NCBI GenBank assembly: GCA_036377075.1
Contig: DASUZB010000055.1
Coordinates: 1 to 54,913, forward strand
Origin: DASUZB01 sp036377075
GTDB taxonomy: Bacteria > Actinomycetota > CALGFH01
Reading direction: 5' to 3'
DNA: 54,913 nucleotides
Shown here: piece after piece, positions 16,682-25,154 of the stretch
Layout: the number at the start of each line of letters is the position of its first letter
Position numbering within the stretch: position 1 is the stretch's first letter
The notes under the pieces: model-generated
Told to the model about the DNA's origin: nothing
Databases searched by the model: none
Seen by the model: the letters and a program-made list of their open reading frames with translations, nothing else
Translations under genes and position numbers: made by a program

Positions 16682-17653
16682 ATGTTCGTCGACATGCCCC
16701 TGGAGGAGCTACGGTCGTACCGTCCGGATCCGCCCGGGGCGGAGGACTTCGAGCCGTTCTGGAAGCGGACGCTCGACGCCGCCCGCCGGCACGACCTGGA
16801 CGTCTCCCGCGCCCCCTGGGACGTGCGCCTGCCCGAGGTCCAGGTCGACGACCTCTCCTTCCGGGGCTACGACGGGCAGCAGGTGCGCGGCTGGTTCCTG
16901 CGCAGCCGCCACGCGAGCGCGCCGCTACCGTGCGTGGTCGCCTACGACGGCTACGGCGGCGGCAGGGGCCTGCCGCACGAGTGGCTCTTCTGGCCGAACG
17001 CCGGCGCCTCCGTGCTGGTGGTCGACAACCGCGGGCAGGGGTCCGGCCACCGCAGCGGCGTCACCCCCGACGTGGCCCCGCCATCAGGCCCCCACCAGTA
17101 CGGCTTCCTCACCCTCGGCGTCGAGTCGCCGGAGACCTACTACTACCGGCGCCTCTACACCGACGCGGTGCGCGCGGTCGAGGCCGCCCGCACCCTGCCC
17201 GAGGTCGACGGGAGCCGCATCGTCGTCGCCGGGGCGAGCCAGGGCGGCGGCATCGCGCTGGCGGTCGCCGGGCTCGTGCCCGAGCTGGCCGCGGCGCTGG
17301 TCGACGTCCCGTTCCTGTGCCACATCGCGCGCGCCGTCGAGCTCACCGACACCTACCCGTACCAGGAGCTGCGCCTGTGGCTGCGCGCCCACCGCTACGA
17401 CGCGGAGCGCGCCCTGCGGACGGTCGCCTACGCCGACGGCGTCAACTTCGCCTCGCGCGCCACCGCGCCCGCGCTGTTCTCGGTCGCGCTGATGGACGAC
17501 GTCTGCCCCCCGTCGACGGTGTACGCGGCGTTCAACCACTACGCCGGCGAGGCCAGCATGGACGTGTGGCCCTACGCCGGCCACGAGGGCGGCGGCCCCG
17601 ACCAGGCGCTGCGGCAGCTCGACTTCCTGCGCCGCCTCGGCGTGGTCGACTAG
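16682..17653 (+). CDS. Acetylxylan esterase / cephalosporin-C deacetylase family
   Basis: A 323-residue cytoplasmic alpha/beta hydrolase of the AXE1 family (carbohydrate esterase 7), which removes acetyl groups from xylo-oligosaccharides or cephalosporin C. Family blocks are FWKRTLD near 26, YDGYGGGRGLPHEWLFWPNAG, and DNRGQGS near 115. The nucleophile elbow GASQGGG has Ser186; the acid is Asp272 or Asp273 in LMDDVCPPST, and the base is His301 in YAGHEGG. ATG 16682 has GGAGAAGGAG upstream. It stands alone between a VOC gene and a damaged LysR gene. Full length for the family. Confidence 0.9.
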   Translation: MFVDMPLEELRSYRPDPPGAEDFEPFWKRTLDAARRHDLDVSRAPWDVRLPEVQVDDLSFRGYDGQQVRGWFLRSRHASAPLPCVVAYDGYGGGRGLPHEWLFWPNAGASVLVVDNRGQGSGHRSGVTPDVAPPSGPHQYGFLTLGVESPETYYYRRLYTDAVRAVEAARTLPEVDGSRIVVAGASQGGGIALAVAGLVPELAAALVDVPFLCHIARAVELTDTYPYQELRLWLRAHRYDAERALRTVAYADGVNFASRATAPALFSVALMDDVCPPSTVYAAFNHYAGEASMDVWPYAGHEGGGPDQALRQLDFLRRLGVVD

Positions 17654-17799
17654 GACCTGTTACGTAGGTCGTCGAAGCCAGTGGTCGACGCGGCGATGTG
17701 TATGGTCGCGGCGTAGGACGGCGAGGCCGCCCTGGCTCCCAGTCGGACCGGGCGGCTCGGCGGTGATCGGCATCTCGTCCCGGCTCGGGGCGCGGAGTG

Positions 17800-18659
17800 T
17801 CATGGCAGTGATGCCAGGATCTCGATCAGCGCGGTCGTGGCGGGTGGGTCTGGCGGGTCACCGTACGTGGCGGCATAGATCTGGCGGGCGTTGTCGGTGA
17901 GCTGTGTGGTGTGGATGCCCGGCACCCGGTGCGCCTGCAGCGCCAGTCCGTTGAGGATCGCGACACCCATTCCGGCGGCCACCAGCGACTGGGCGACGAC
18001 CGTGTCGTCGCAGGAGTAGGCGATGCGTGGCGAGAAGCCGGCGCGCTGGCAGGCCGTGATCGTGGCGGCCCGACAGCGTTCGCAGCCGCCAACCCAGGCG
18101 GAGTCACGGTGGTCCTCGAGACGCTGGTTGGGTTGGTCACTGACGAGGTAGAGGGGTCGTCCAGCAGGTGGGTGAGCCGGACTCCGTCCTCCTCCAGCGG
18201 AGTGTCGGCGTGCCGGAAGATCAAGGCGACGTCGACGTGTCCGGAACGCAGCATCCCCAGGCCCTCGACCGGGTGGGCATCGACGAGGTTCAGCTCGATT
18301 CCCGGGTGCGACCGGGACAGCTCGGCGGCTGCCTTCGGTATCAGGGTGCTGAGGACCGTTTGGAAGCCGGCGAGTCGTACCCGTCCGGCACGAAGTCCCA
18401 CGCGGGCGGCCAGCTCGATGGATGCGGCGTCCACTCGCCCCAGGATCTCCGTCGCCCGCCCCGCCAACAGCTCCCCTTCGGGGGTGAGTCGGATCCCACG
18501 GCCCACTCGTTGGATGAGCCCGGCTCCGGTGGCGGCCTCCAGTCGCGCCAGGTGGTGACTGACCGACGGCTGGGAGTAGTGCAGCTCCTTGGCGGCTTCG
18601 GTCACCGATCCATGGCGGGCGACCGCCTCCAGCACCTTGAGGTGGGTCAGGTTCATCAT
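17800..18659 (-). pseudogene. LysR family regulator with a -1 frameshift
   Basis: The N-terminal part is a normal LysR helix-turn-helix (NLTHLKVLEAVARHGSVTEAAKELHYSQPSVSHHLARLE) and the first half of the effector domain to GVRLTHLLDDP. There the frame breaks; the continuation LYLVSDQPNQ ... GGCERCRAATITACQRAGFSPRIAYSCDDTVVAQSLVAAGMGVAILNGLAL lies one frame away and runs to the stop at 17800. Restoring one C in the CCCC run (complement of 18153-18156) rejoins the protein. A homopolymer sequencing error or a recent mutation are both possible. It diverges from the reductase gene at 18799, its likely target. Confidence 0.8.
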
Positions 18660-18661
18660 GG

Positions 18662-18676
18662 ATCAAGTTTATCGAT
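18662..18676. promoter_or_regulatory. Possible LysR-type box
   Basis: ATCAAGTTTATCGAT, just before the lysR start, has the T-N11-A form and ATC/GAT dyad of LysR operators. It lies in the 139-base region shared with the divergent reductase gene, and is unusually AT-rich for this window. Confidence 0.35.
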
Positions 18677-18798
18677 GAGATCTGGGCAGACTTGGCATTA
18701 GACGGCATGACACTGGGCCGCCATCATCGCGTCCTGACCGAGCTGACCGACCAAGCTCGGCCAACAGCCTGCCCCGGATTGCCGAAGGAGCACCAGCC

Positions 18799-19446
18799 AT
18801 GTCATTCGCCCGTGTCCAGTTCTTCTCCGTCTCGCTCGACGGTTTCGGCACCGGCGAAGGTCAGAGCCACGACGCACCGTTCGGCCACGCCGGTGAGAGG
18901 CTGCACGAATGGATGTTCGTCACCCGGTGGTGGGGTGAGATGGTCGGCCAGCCCGGCGGTACCGGCGGTATCGACGACGCCTTCCTGCGGCTGCACGATG
19001 CTGGGATCGGCGCCGAGATCATGGGTGCCGGGAAGTTCGGCCCGCCCGGATGGCACGAGGACCCGCAGTGGAAGGGCGTGTGGGGTCCCAACCCGCCGTT
19101 CCACACACCGACCTTCATCCTCACCCATCACCCGCGCCCGTCGATCGAGATGCAGGGCGGCACGACGTACCACTTCATCGACGCCTCACCGGCCGAGGCG
19201 CTCGAGGCGGCCCGCGAGGCTGCCGGCGGCCAGGACGTACGCATCGGCGGGGGCCCCACCACGATCCGCGACTTCCTTGCTGCCGGGCTCGTCGACCACA
19301 TGCACGTCGTGGTGGTCCCGATCCTGCTCGGCCGAGGCGTCCGCCTCTGGGACGGACTGGAGGGCCTCGAGAAGGACTACGAGGTCGAGGCCACCTCCTC
19401 GCCCAGCGGAGTCACGCACGTGACGTTCACCCGCGCGGGTGTCTGA
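18799..19446 (+). CDS. RibD C-terminal / dihydrofolate reductase-fold protein
   Basis: A 215-residue protein of the RibD_C (DHFR-like) fold: an N-terminal strand and SLDGFGTG loop (11-18), IMGAGKFGPPGW in the middle, the NADPH-binding block IGGGPTTIRDFLAAGLVDHM, and a C-terminal VVVVPILLGRGVRLWDGL. Relatives are NADPH-dependent reductases of unknown substrate, often paired with LysR or AraC regulators. ATG 18799 follows GAAGGAGCACC. Codon use and base composition are visibly less GC-biased than the neighbours, as for the adjacent lysR gene, suggesting acquisition as a pair. Confidence 0.85.
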   Translation: MSFARVQFFSVSLDGFGTGEGQSHDAPFGHAGERLHEWMFVTRWWGEMVGQPGGTGGIDDAFLRLHDAGIGAEIMGAGKFGPPGWHEDPQWKGVWGPNPPFHTPTFILTHHPRPSIEMQGGTTYHFIDASPAEALEAAREAAGGQDVRIGGGPTTIRDFLAAGLVDHMHVVVVPILLGRGVRLWDGLEGLEKDYEVEATSSPSGVTHVTFTRAGV

Positions 19447-19502
19447 ACAGCGACCAGGACGACCGCATCCTGCAGCTCACCCCGTGAGGGATCCTGTAGG
19501 GC

Positions 19503-20402
19503 CTAGTCCTCGCGTGCCGCGGTGGTCCGGTCGGCGAGCGCGACGCTGTTGCGGCCGAAGGGCCGGCCGAGTTTGGCGACCTCGCGCTCGAGCTCCGGGA
19601 CCATGGTGCGGGCGCGGCGCCGCAGGACGGCCTCGGCCGCCGGGCCGGTGAACAGCGTCCGCAGCGCCTGCACGCCGGCGATCGCCCTGGGCACGTAGAC
19701 CCGGCGGCGGCGGTGCTCGATGCCGTTCAGGAACGCCTCGGCGCAGGCCGCCGGCGGCATCGAGCCGCCGAGCGGCCAGGGCATCTGGCGCAGCGAGGCG
19801 CGCAGCGTGGCCAGGTCCTCCCGCATGTCGCGGGTCAGGTCGGTGTCGACCCAGCTCGGGTGGGCGGTGCCGACCGCCACGCCCTTGTGGGCGAGCTCGA
19901 GGCGCAGGGCGTTGCCGAACTGCTCGACCCCCGCCTTGGCGGCGCAGTAGGCGGCCATGCCCGGCAGGGCGGTGAACGCGGCCGCCGACGACACCAACAG
20001 GTAGTAGCCGCGCGCCAGGGTGACGTGCGGCAGGGTCGCGCTGACGGTGCGGACCACGCCGATCAGGTCGACCTCGATGGTCCGTACGTGCGCCTCGATG
20101 TCGCCGACCACGATCGTGCCGCGGCTCGCGATGCCGGCGTTGGCGACCACCACGTCGATGCCGCCGAGCGCCTCGGCGACCGCCGCCACCGCGCGGTCGA
20201 GGCCGGCCTGGTCGGTGACGTCGCACTCCTGCCAGGCGTGCTCCGGGCCGAGCGAGTCGGCGAGGGCGGCCAGCGCCTGGCGCTCCAGCCCGACGAGCGC
20301 GACGCGGGCGCCGCGGGCGGCGGCGCCGCGCGCCGTCTCGGCGCCGATCCCGCGGGCGGCGCCGGTCACCAGCACGACCTTGCCGGCAAGGGGCCACCTC
20401 AT
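19503..20402 (-). CDS. SDR family oxidoreductase
   Basis: A 299-residue classical short-chain dehydrogenase: cofactor motif TGAARGIG (13-20), NAG (88-90), and the catalytic Ser138/139 with YCAAK (Tyr152, Lys156). A C-terminal extension after 240 carries a basic stretch (RRRRVYVPRAIAG) and may associate with membrane or other subunits. It is the last gene of the BVMO operon, overlapping the esterase stop by ATGA. The likely role is oxidation of a secondary alcohol to the ketone used by the BVMO. Confidence 0.9.
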   Translation of the reverse strand: MRWPLAGKVVLVTGAARGIGAETARGAAARGARVALVGLERQALAALADSLGPEHAWQECDVTDQAGLDRAVAAVAEALGGIDVVVANAGIASRGTIVVGDIEAHVRTIEVDLIGVVRTVSATLPHVTLARGYYLLVSSAAAFTALPGMAAYCAAKAGVEQFGNALRLELAHKGVAVGTAHPSWVDTDLTRDMREDLATLRASLRQMPWPLGGSMPPAACAEAFLNGIEHRRRRVYVPRAIAGVQALRTLFTGPAAEAVLRRRARTMVPELEREVAKLGRPFGRNSVALADRTTAARED

Positions 20403-21511
20403 GAGGCGGCGTCCCCGCGCTCGGGCTCAGCGTCCTGGACGGCGGCCAGCATCGCCCTGACCTCGCCGGCGACCTCGACCAGGGCGGCGCGGGCGCTGCC
20501 GGAGAGGTCGATCATGTTGACGAAGCCGTGGAGCATGCCGGGCAGGCGCCGCAGCGTGACCTCGGTGCCCGCGGCGGCCAGCGCCGCCGCGTACGCCTCG
20601 CCCTCGTCGCGCAGCGGGTCGAAGCCGGCCGTGACCACCAGGGCGGGCGCCAGCCCGGACAGCTCGCCGTGGAGCGGCGAGAGCCGCGGGTCGCCGCGGT
20701 CCTCCGGGGAGGAGTAGTTGCGGTCGAACCAGGCGATCTCGGACCGGGTGAGGAAGAAGCCGTCGGCGAACAGCTCCTGCGAGCGGTAGGAGGTGGTGCG
20801 GTCGACCGGCGGGTAGACGAGCACCTGCAGCGCCACGGCCGGGCGGCCCTCGCGCGCGGCGCGCTGCGCGACCACGGCCGCGAGGTTGCCGCCGGCGCTG
20901 TCGCCGCCGACCGCGAGCCGTGCCGGGTCGGCGCCGAGCGCCGCCGCGTTGTCCGCCGCCCAGCACAGCGCTTCCCAGGCGTCGGAGACCGCGGCCGGGA
21001 AGGGGTGCTCCGGCGCCAGCCGGTAGTGCACCGACAGCACGTGCACCCCGGCCTGGCGGCAGAGCAGCCGGCAGGCCTGGTCGTGGGTGTCGAGGTCGCA
21101 CATGACGAAGCCGCCGCCGTGCAGGAACAGCAGCAGCGGGTGCGGCCCGCCCGGCTCGTCGGGGACGTAGTGGCGGGCGGGCAGCGGCCCGGCCGGGCCG
21201 GGGACGGTCAGCTCGGTGACCGCGCCGACCGGCAGCGGACGGCCGGTCGCGGCGGCCGCCTCGCGGCGGATCCGGCGGCGGGCGGCGGGCGGGGTGAGCG
21301 TCTCGAGCGGCCGCCGGTGCCGGCGGCGCCGCAGCGCCAGCAGCAGCTGCAGCTCCGGGTCGAGGGTGAGCCCGTCGCGGGTGACCGGCCGCCCGCCGGC
21401 GAGCCGGCGCCGCCAGGCGGGCGGCAGCGCGGCCAGCCCGCGGACGGCGCGGTACTGCAGCCGGTCGCCGAGGCGCGGGCGGGCCGGGGCGCGCGAGCGC
21501 GCCCCGGTCAC
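20399..21511 (-). CDS. Alpha/beta hydrolase, HSL family esterase
   Basis: A 370-residue esterase of the hormone-sensitive lipase family. The oxyanion motif HGGGF is at 131-135 and the nucleophile GDSAGG has Ser205. Asp298 lies in AGFDPLRDEG and His328 in MLHGF. An N-terminal segment of about 95 basic residues precedes the core. GTG 21511 is fixed by the GTGA overlap with the BVMO stop. It should hydrolyse the ester or lactone made by the BVMO, a pairing known in several ketone-degradation operons. Confidence 0.9.
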   Translation of the reverse strand: MTGARSRAPARPRLGDRLQYRAVRGLAALPPAWRRRLAGGRPVTRDGLTLDPELQLLLALRRRRHRRPLETLTPPAARRRIRREAAAATGRPLPVGAVTELTVPGPAGPLPARHYVPDEPGGPHPLLLFLHGGGFVMCDLDTHDQACRLLCRQAGVHVLSVHYRLAPEHPFPAAVSDAWEALCWAADNAAALGADPARLAVGGDSAGGNLAAVVAQRAAREGRPAVALQVLVYPPVDRTTSYRSQELFADGFFLTRSEIAWFDRNYSSPEDRGDPRLSPLHGELSGLAPALVVTAGFDPLRDEGEAYAAALAAAGTEVTLRRLPGMLHGFVNMIDLSGSARAALVEVAGEVRAMLAAVQDAEPERGDAAS

Positions 21512-23019
21512 GGGACCCCCTCAGCCGGCGCCGGGGTGCCGTGCTCCGCCGGGAGCCGCGGCGTGGTCAGGTGGTCGCCGGGGTCGAAGCGGTGCAGCCG
21601 GCGGCGGTACGCCGAGCTGAAGCCGGGCCAGATGGCGGAGACGCGCCCGGTCCGGTCCATGTACCAGCTGGCGCAGCCGCCGCTGGACCACACCGTCGGG
21701 CGCATGCGCGCGTCGACCTCGGCGTTGAAGTCCTCCTGCGCCTCCGGCCGCGGCTCGACCGTCGCCGCCCCGGCCCGGCGCAGGTGCCCGAGCGCCCGCA
21801 GCAGGTATTCGACCTGCGCCTCGATCATCAGCACCACCGACGTGCTGCCGAGGCCGGTGTTCGGGCCGAGCAGCAGGAACAGGTTGGGGAAGCCGGCGAC
21901 GGCGACGCCGAGGTAGGCCTTCGGGCTGCCGTTCCAGACCTCGGCGAGGGTGCGCCCGTCGCGGCCGGTGATGTGCTCCGCGGCCGGCATGTCGGTGACG
22001 TGGAACCCGGTGCCGAAGATGATCGTGTCCGCCGGGTGGACCGCGCCGTCGTCGGTGACCAGCCCGTCGGGCCGCACCTCGCGGATGCCGGCCGTGACCA
22101 GCTCCACGTTCGGCCTGGTCAGCGCGGGCAGGTAGTCGTTGGAGAGCAGCACGCGCTTGCAGCCGAGGGTGTAGTCGGGGGTGAGCCGTGCGCGCAGCTC
22201 CGGGTCGGGGACGGACTCGCGCAGGTGGTGCAGGGCCAGCCGCTGGGGCAGGCGCATCACCCGCGGGCGCAGGAAGCCGAGGGTGAAGCCCTCGCGTGCC
22301 CAGTAGATCGACCAGCGGGCCAGCCGCTGGGTGGCGGGGACCGCCCGGTAGAGCCGCCGCTCGGCGTTGCTCCAGGCGCGGTCGCGGCGCGGCAGCACCC
22401 ACGGGGCGGTGCGCTGGAAGACGCTCAGCCGGGCGACCAGCGGCTGGATCTCGGGGACGAACTGGATCGCCGAGGCGCCGGTCCCGACGACGGCGACCTG
22501 GCGGCCGCGCAGGTCGTGGTCATGGTCCCAACGGGCCGAGTGGAAGACCTTGCCGGCGAAGCGGTCCAGCCCGGGCAGGGCCGGGATCGCCGGCTCGCTC
22601 AGCGGGCCGGCGGCCGTGACCAGGACGTCGGCGGTCCAGGTACCCTGGGACGTCTCCACGCGCCAGTGCCGCCGCCGCTCGTCCCAGGCCGCGCCGCGCA
22701 CCTCGTGGCCGAAGCGGATGCGCGGCATGACCCCGAAGCGCCGGGCGCACGCGCGCAGGTACTCCCAGATCTCCGGCTGGCCCGAGAACGACCGGCTCCA
22801 GCCCGGGTTGGGCGCGAACGAGAACGAGTACAGGTGCGACGGGACGTCGCAGGTGCAGCCAGGGTAGGAGTTGTCGCGCCAGGTGCCGCCGAGGTCGCCG
22901 GCGCGCTCGAACAGCAGGAAGTCGTCGATCCCCTGCTGCTGGAGCCGGATGGCGGCGCCGAGGCCGCCGAAGCCGCTGCCGACGATGGCGACGCGCAGGT
23001 GGGTCGGGTCGTCCCTCAC
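21508..23019 (-). CDS. Baeyer-Villiger (flavin) monooxygenase
   Basis: A 503-residue class B flavoprotein monooxygenase. The FAD Rossmann motif GSGFGG is at 14-19. The BVMO fingerprint FxGxxxHxxxWD is exact at 154-165 (Phe154, Gly156, His160, Trp164, Asp165). The NADPH motif GTGASA is at 179-184. It inserts oxygen next to a carbonyl, turning a ketone into an ester or lactone. The start is GTG 23019, placed after GGGGAGGTGGCC; a longer frame to 23103 would run through the TetR operators. First gene of BVMO-esterase-SDR, divergent from tetR. Confidence 0.93.
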   Translation of the reverse strand: MRDDPTHLRVAIVGSGFGGLGAAIRLQQQGIDDFLLFERAGDLGGTWRDNSYPGCTCDVPSHLYSFSFAPNPGWSRSFSGQPEIWEYLRACARRFGVMPRIRFGHEVRGAAWDERRRHWRVETSQGTWTADVLVTAAGPLSEPAIPALPGLDRFAGKVFHSARWDHDHDLRGRQVAVVGTGASAIQFVPEIQPLVARLSVFQRTAPWVLPRRDRAWSNAERRLYRAVPATQRLARWSIYWAREGFTLGFLRPRVMRLPQRLALHHLRESVPDPELRARLTPDYTLGCKRVLLSNDYLPALTRPNVELVTAGIREVRPDGLVTDDGAVHPADTIIFGTGFHVTDMPAAEHITGRDGRTLAEVWNGSPKAYLGVAVAGFPNLFLLLGPNTGLGSTSVVLMIEAQVEYLLRALGHLRRAGAATVEPRPEAQEDFNAEVDARMRPTVWSSGGCASWYMDRTGRVSAIWPGFSSAYRRRLHRFDPGDHLTTPRLPAEHGTPAPAEGVP

Positions 23020-23063
23020 CGGCCACCTCCCCGGTACCGGATCCGTCCTGTACCAGAAGACGA

Positions 23064-23081
23064 CGGTACTGAGCAGTACCG
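23064..23081. promoter_or_regulatory. TetR-type operator O1
   Basis: CGGTACTG AG CAGTACCG is a perfect 8-2-8 palindrome in the 95-base divergent region. Its two GTAC cores are 10 bases apart. Two further GTAC cores lie upstream, in CCGGTACCGG (23031-23040) and CTGTACCA (23048-23055), each 16 bases from the next. O1 is on the BVMO side and probably covers that promoter. Confidence 0.72.
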
Positions 23082-23094
23082 CGTCGTTCGGGGA

Positions 23095-23112
23095 TGGTAC
23101 CATCTGGTACCA
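23095..23112. promoter_or_regulatory. TetR-type operator O2
   Basis: TGGTACCA TC TGGTACCA has the same 8-2-8 architecture as O1, centred 31 bases (about three helical turns) from it. It ends two bases before the tetR ATG at 23115, so the repressor bound here would block its own gene. No ribosome binding site fits between O2 and the ATG, so the mRNA is probably leaderless or starts slightly upstream. Confidence 0.72.
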
Positions 23113-23114
23113 GA

Positions 23115-23729
23115 ATGGGAAACCTGCTGACGACGGACGCTTCCGCGAACCGGGCCGCCGACCACCGCATGCGGCTGATGGAGGGCATGGCCGCCGCGGT
23201 CAGCGAGAAGGGCTACGCCGCCACGACGATCGCCGATATCGTGCGCCACTCGCGGGTGTCGAAGCGGACCTTCTACGAGCACTTCGCCGACCGGGAGGCG
23301 TGCCTGCTCGCCTGCTACGTGGAGGGCAGCGAGCTCGCCCTGCGGGCGGTCGCCGACGCCGCCCGGGCGGGCGGCTCCTGGCGGCAGCGGGTGCGGGCGG
23401 CCACCCACGCCTACCTGGAGGCGTTGCAGGCCCGTCCCGCGCTCACCCGGACCCTGCTGGTCGAGGTCCTCGGCGCCGGCCCGAAGGCGCTGGCGCTGCG
23501 CCGCACCGTCCTGCAGCGCTTCGCGAGGCTCCTCTGCGAGCTGGTGGAGGCGGGCCGGCGCGACCACCACGAGGTCCGCGAGCTGACCCCGGCGATGGCG
23601 ACCGCGCTGGTCGGCGGCATCAACGAGCTGGTGCTGTCCACCGTGGAGCGGGGCGGGGTCGGCGAGCTCGGCCAGCTCGAGGAGACCATCGCCGACCTCG
23701 TCCACGCGGTCCTCTCCCCGCCTTCCTGA
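23115..23729 (+). CDS. TetR family transcriptional regulator
   Basis: A 204-residue regulator. Residues about 10-65 form the TetR helix-turn-helix (TTIADIVRHSRVSKRTFYEHFADREACL), and the rest is an all-helical ligand domain. It diverges from the BVMO operon with two matching palindromes between, so it very likely represses that operon and itself and is released by a hydrophobic substrate. An in-frame ATG at 23094 would add seven residues but sits within O2; 23115 matches the usual N-terminus length better. Confidence 0.88.
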   Translation: MGNLLTTDASANRAADHRMRLMEGMAAAVSEKGYAATTIADIVRHSRVSKRTFYEHFADREACLLACYVEGSELALRAVADAARAGGSWRQRVRAATHAYLEALQARPALTRTLLVEVLGAGPKALALRRTVLQRFARLLCELVEAGRRDHHEVRELTPAMATALVGGINELVLSTVERGGVGELGQLEETIADLVHAVLSPPS

Positions 23730-23785
23730 GCGCCGGCTCGGGCGCAGAGGAGCGAAGCGTATCGGCGGCGCAGTAGCGAGGAATC

Positions 23786-23797
23786 GGGGAATTCCCC
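23786..23797. terminator. Palindrome between convergent genes
   Basis: GGGGAATTCCCC is a perfect 12-base palindrome in the 87-base gap between tetR and the leftward SCP2-hydrolase gene. Nearby GCGAGG and CCTTCGC could extend the stem imperfectly. The position suits a bidirectional terminator, but there is no T tract and no real loop, so this is tentative. Confidence 0.25.
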
Positions 23798-23816
23798 ATG
23801 CCTTCGCATCGATCCG

Positions 23817-25124
23817 CTAGCCAGCCCGCATGACCTCCGCCAGGAAGGAGCGGGCGAGCGCGTGGGTCTCGGCGGGCAGCTCGAACTGGGGGGCGTGGCC
23901 GCAGTCGCGCAGCACCACCGACTGGCAGGCCGGCAGGGCCTGCACCACGTGGCGGGCGAAGCCGTGCGGCACCAGCCGGTCGCGGTCGCCCCAGACGAAC
24001 AGGGCCGGCGGCCGCAGGCCGGGCAGCCGCTCCCAGAACCCCCGCTCGCCGAACGCCTCCTCGAGGTAGATCTGGCGCATCGCCGCGAAGAACGCGACGC
24101 GCGCCCGCGGCTCGCCCATCACCCGCAGGAACTCGTCGGCGGCCGCCGCGTACCAGCCGGGGCGGACGCGGTCGGGGACGGCGAACAGCATGCGCAGCCC
24201 GGCGACCGCCGTCGCGTGCCGCAACGGCAGCGGCACCACCGCCAGCTCCGGGCGCAGCAGGCGCACGACCGGCACGAACTGGCGCAGCTTGCGGAAGGCC
24301 GGCGAGGGGGTGAGCAGCACCAGCCCGCGGACCCGGTCGGGCATCAGCAGGCCGCCCTCGATCGCGATCCGGCCGCCGAGGGAGTTGCCGAGCAGGAAGA
24401 AGCGGTCGAGCTGGAGCGCGTCGCAGAAGCCCCGGAGCCAGCGCCCGAACCACTCGGCGCTGTAGGGCGCGTTCGGCTTGTCGGCGACGCCGAAGCCGGG
24501 CAGGTCGGGGGCGAGCACCCGGTGGTCGGTCGCCAGCTCCCACACGGTCGGGAGCATCGACGCGTTGGTCGCGCCGAGGCCGTGCAGGACGACCACCACC
24601 GGCGCGTCGAGCGGGCCGGCGTCGAGGTAGGGCGTGCGGATGCCGCCGACCGACACGGTCGCGGGCCGGGGGAAGCGGGCGTCCCGCTCCCCCGTCGACA
24701 GCACCCCCTCGAACAGCAGCGCCAGCCCGAGGCTGCCGCGGACGGTGAGCCTGCCGTCCATGAACGCCCCGACGCCGCTCTCCCGCCCGGTCAGGGTCGC
24801 GACCACCGTGGCCGGGTCGGCATGGATGGTCGCCTTGACGCGCTTGCCGATGCCGTCGGTCTGCAGCACGCGCCCGTCCCGCTCGACGTGCACCGTCCAG
24901 CTGCCGGCGGGTCCCGCGTCGATCGCGATGGCCACCGGCGCCTGGTCGGTCAGCGGCCCCGAGACGCGGTCCGGCCGGGCCGCCAGCGCCGCCTCGACCT
25001 CGGCGCGGCCCGGCGCGTCCGGCGGGACGGCGCCGGCGGCGTCCCCGGTTGACCGGGGGGCTACCGCTCCGCTACTCGAGCCCCCCGGAGCCCCGATGCC
25101 GCCGAGGGCAGGATCCGATGCCAC
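23817..25124 (-). CDS. SCP2-domain alpha/beta hydrolase fusion
   Basis: About 435 residues in two parts. Residues about 50-145 look like an SCP2/sterol-carrier domain (WTVHVERDGRVLQTDG, KATIHADPATVVATLTGRESGVGAFMDGRLTVRG). This is followed by an alpha/beta hydrolase with VVLHGLGATNASM, nucleophile GNSLGG (Ser near 248), acid in WGDRDRLVP and base in CGHAPQFE. SCP2 domains bind lipids, so a lipophilic ester or diketone substrate delivered in cis is a reasonable inference. I prefer GTG 25124, which follows GGAGGCGAGGCC; a GTG at 25163 is open too but lies inside an operator-like palindrome. Confidence 0.83.
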   Translation of the reverse strand: MASDPALGGIGAPGGSSSGAVAPRSTGDAAGAVPPDAPGRAEVEAALAARPDRVSGPLTDQAPVAIAIDAGPAGSWTVHVERDGRVLQTDGIGKRVKATIHADPATVVATLTGRESGVGAFMDGRLTVRGSLGLALLFEGVLSTGERDARFPRPATVSVGGIRTPYLDAGPLDAPVVVVLHGLGATNASMLPTVWELATDHRVLAPDLPGFGVADKPNAPYSAEWFGRWLRGFCDALQLDRFFLLGNSLGGRIAIEGGLLMPDRVRGLVLLTPSPAFRKLRQFVPVVRLLRPELAVVPLPLRHATAVAGLRMLFAVPDRVRPGWYAAAADEFLRVMGEPRARVAFFAAMRQIYLEEAFGERGFWERLPGLRPPALFVWGDRDRLVPHGFARHVVQALPACQSVVLRDCGHAPQFELPAETHALARSFLAEVMRAG

Positions 25125-25154
25125 GGCCTCGCCTCCAACAGGCAGCACGACCGT

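Noticed and set aside
17654..17799. Remnant of an insertion sequence end (CTGTTACGTAG near 17660)
   Set aside because: The leftward strand has a short frame ending HWLRRPT, but I cannot match it to a transposase and see no paired inverted repeats or target duplication.
23020..23103. Longer N-terminus for the Baeyer-Villiger monooxygenase
   Set aside because: The extra residues translate the operator region, have no homology-like content, and a strong ribosome binding site precedes the GTG at 23019.
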